From positions 1 to 12,326 of the forward strand of contig CAMPCG010000051.1 in assembly GCA_946644025.1 (NCBI GenBank): 12,326 nt of DNA. The letters run 5' to 3'. Origin of the DNA: an uncultured Prevotellaceae bacterium (GTDB lineage: Bacteria; Bacteroidota; Bacteroidia; Bacteroidales; Bacteroidaceae). The notes under the pieces are model-generated. The model searched no databases. It had not been told where the DNA came from and saw only the letters and a program-made list of their open reading frames with translations. Both the position numbers and the translations under genes were made by a program. Below are positions 12,221 to 12,326 of this stretch, in pieces. Positions within the stretch are counted from its first letter, which is position 1. Each line of letters opens with the position of its first letter.

Positions 12221-12326
12221 ATGCAGCGGAAGCCCTTTGCCTTAAGGGGATTTGCCCTGAAAAGGAGCAAGAATGAGTCTACTTTAAAAAGTACGAACAT
12301 GAGCATACAACGTAAAAAACAATGCG
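12221..12326 (+). CDS. Possible 5' end of a rightward gene, cut by the window edge
   Basis: A frame starts at the ATG at 12221 and stays open to the right edge; a second in-frame ATG at 12299 begins MSIQRKKQC. The basic start followed by a Cys could be the front of a signal peptide, in which case 12299 is the real start and 12149-12298 is a structured leader. Only 35 codons are visible and I do not recognise the product. The upstream -7 box at 12135-12142 is the only support. Confidence 0.28.
   Translation, partial: MQRKPFALRGFALKRSKNESTLKSTNMSIQRKKQC

Noticed and set aside
12119..12276. Small plus-strand frame starting MSKILTIF in the right-hand region
   Set aside because: It overlaps the possible -7 box at 12135-12142, has no recognisable domain, and shares its region with a better candidate frame from 12221.

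Overview
The window looks like chromosomal DNA of a Bacteroidales bacterium, most likely Prevotella or a close relative. Four of six promoter-like sites match the Bacteroidota pattern (TTTG, 19-20 nt, TAnnTTTG) closely, and genes mostly lack Shine-Dalgarno sequences. The gene content fits too: an N-succinylornithine-type carbamoyltransferase, an HU / 29-residue basic peptide / RNase E-G cluster, and secreted polysaccharide-acting proteins with dockerin-like tails. Coding DNA is about 60% G+C; intergenic DNA is A+T-rich and full of short palindromic elements.

Layout. Positions 1-326 hold two divergent promoters. One reads left out of the window into a leader resembling an rRNA operon leader; the other reads right into a secreted beta-helix carbohydrate-binding protein with two dockerin-like repeats (327-1658). 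A small basic orphan protein (1751-1954) follows and meets, tail to tail, an A+T-rich gene for a zinc-ribbon membrane protein (1961-2281, minus). From there to 11772 every gene is on the minus strand. In transcription order these are a DEAD-box RNA helicase with a DbpA-type RNA-binding domain, gdhA, an HU-family protein, the 29-residue basic peptide, RNase E/G, a pectate lyase with dockerin-like repeats, and the carbamoyltransferase. The right end (11773-12326) is a 550-base non-coding stretch with phased palindromes and perhaps the start of a rightward gene.

How the genes fit together. Helicase, HU, the ribosomal-type peptide and RNase E/G form an RNA, ribosome and nucleoid housekeeping group. 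gdhA (ammonia to glutamate) and the carbamoyltransferase (arginine synthesis) are nitrogen metabolism. The beta-helix protein and the pectate lyase are both secreted, probably both act on pectin, and carry near-identical dockerin-like tails. The pectate lyase and carbamoyltransferase genes sit 28 and 34 nt behind the RNase gene with no promoter seen, so they may be read through from it.

I see no phage, CRISPR or complete mobile element. The most unusual signals are a palindromic heptamer-repeat insertion kept in frame inside the carbamoyltransferase gene, a long near-perfect inverted repeat just ahead of the RNase E/G gene, and three GTTTGTAYAAAC palindromes spaced exactly 21 bp apart. Hairpins and repeats were found by eye; no folding energies or database searches were run.
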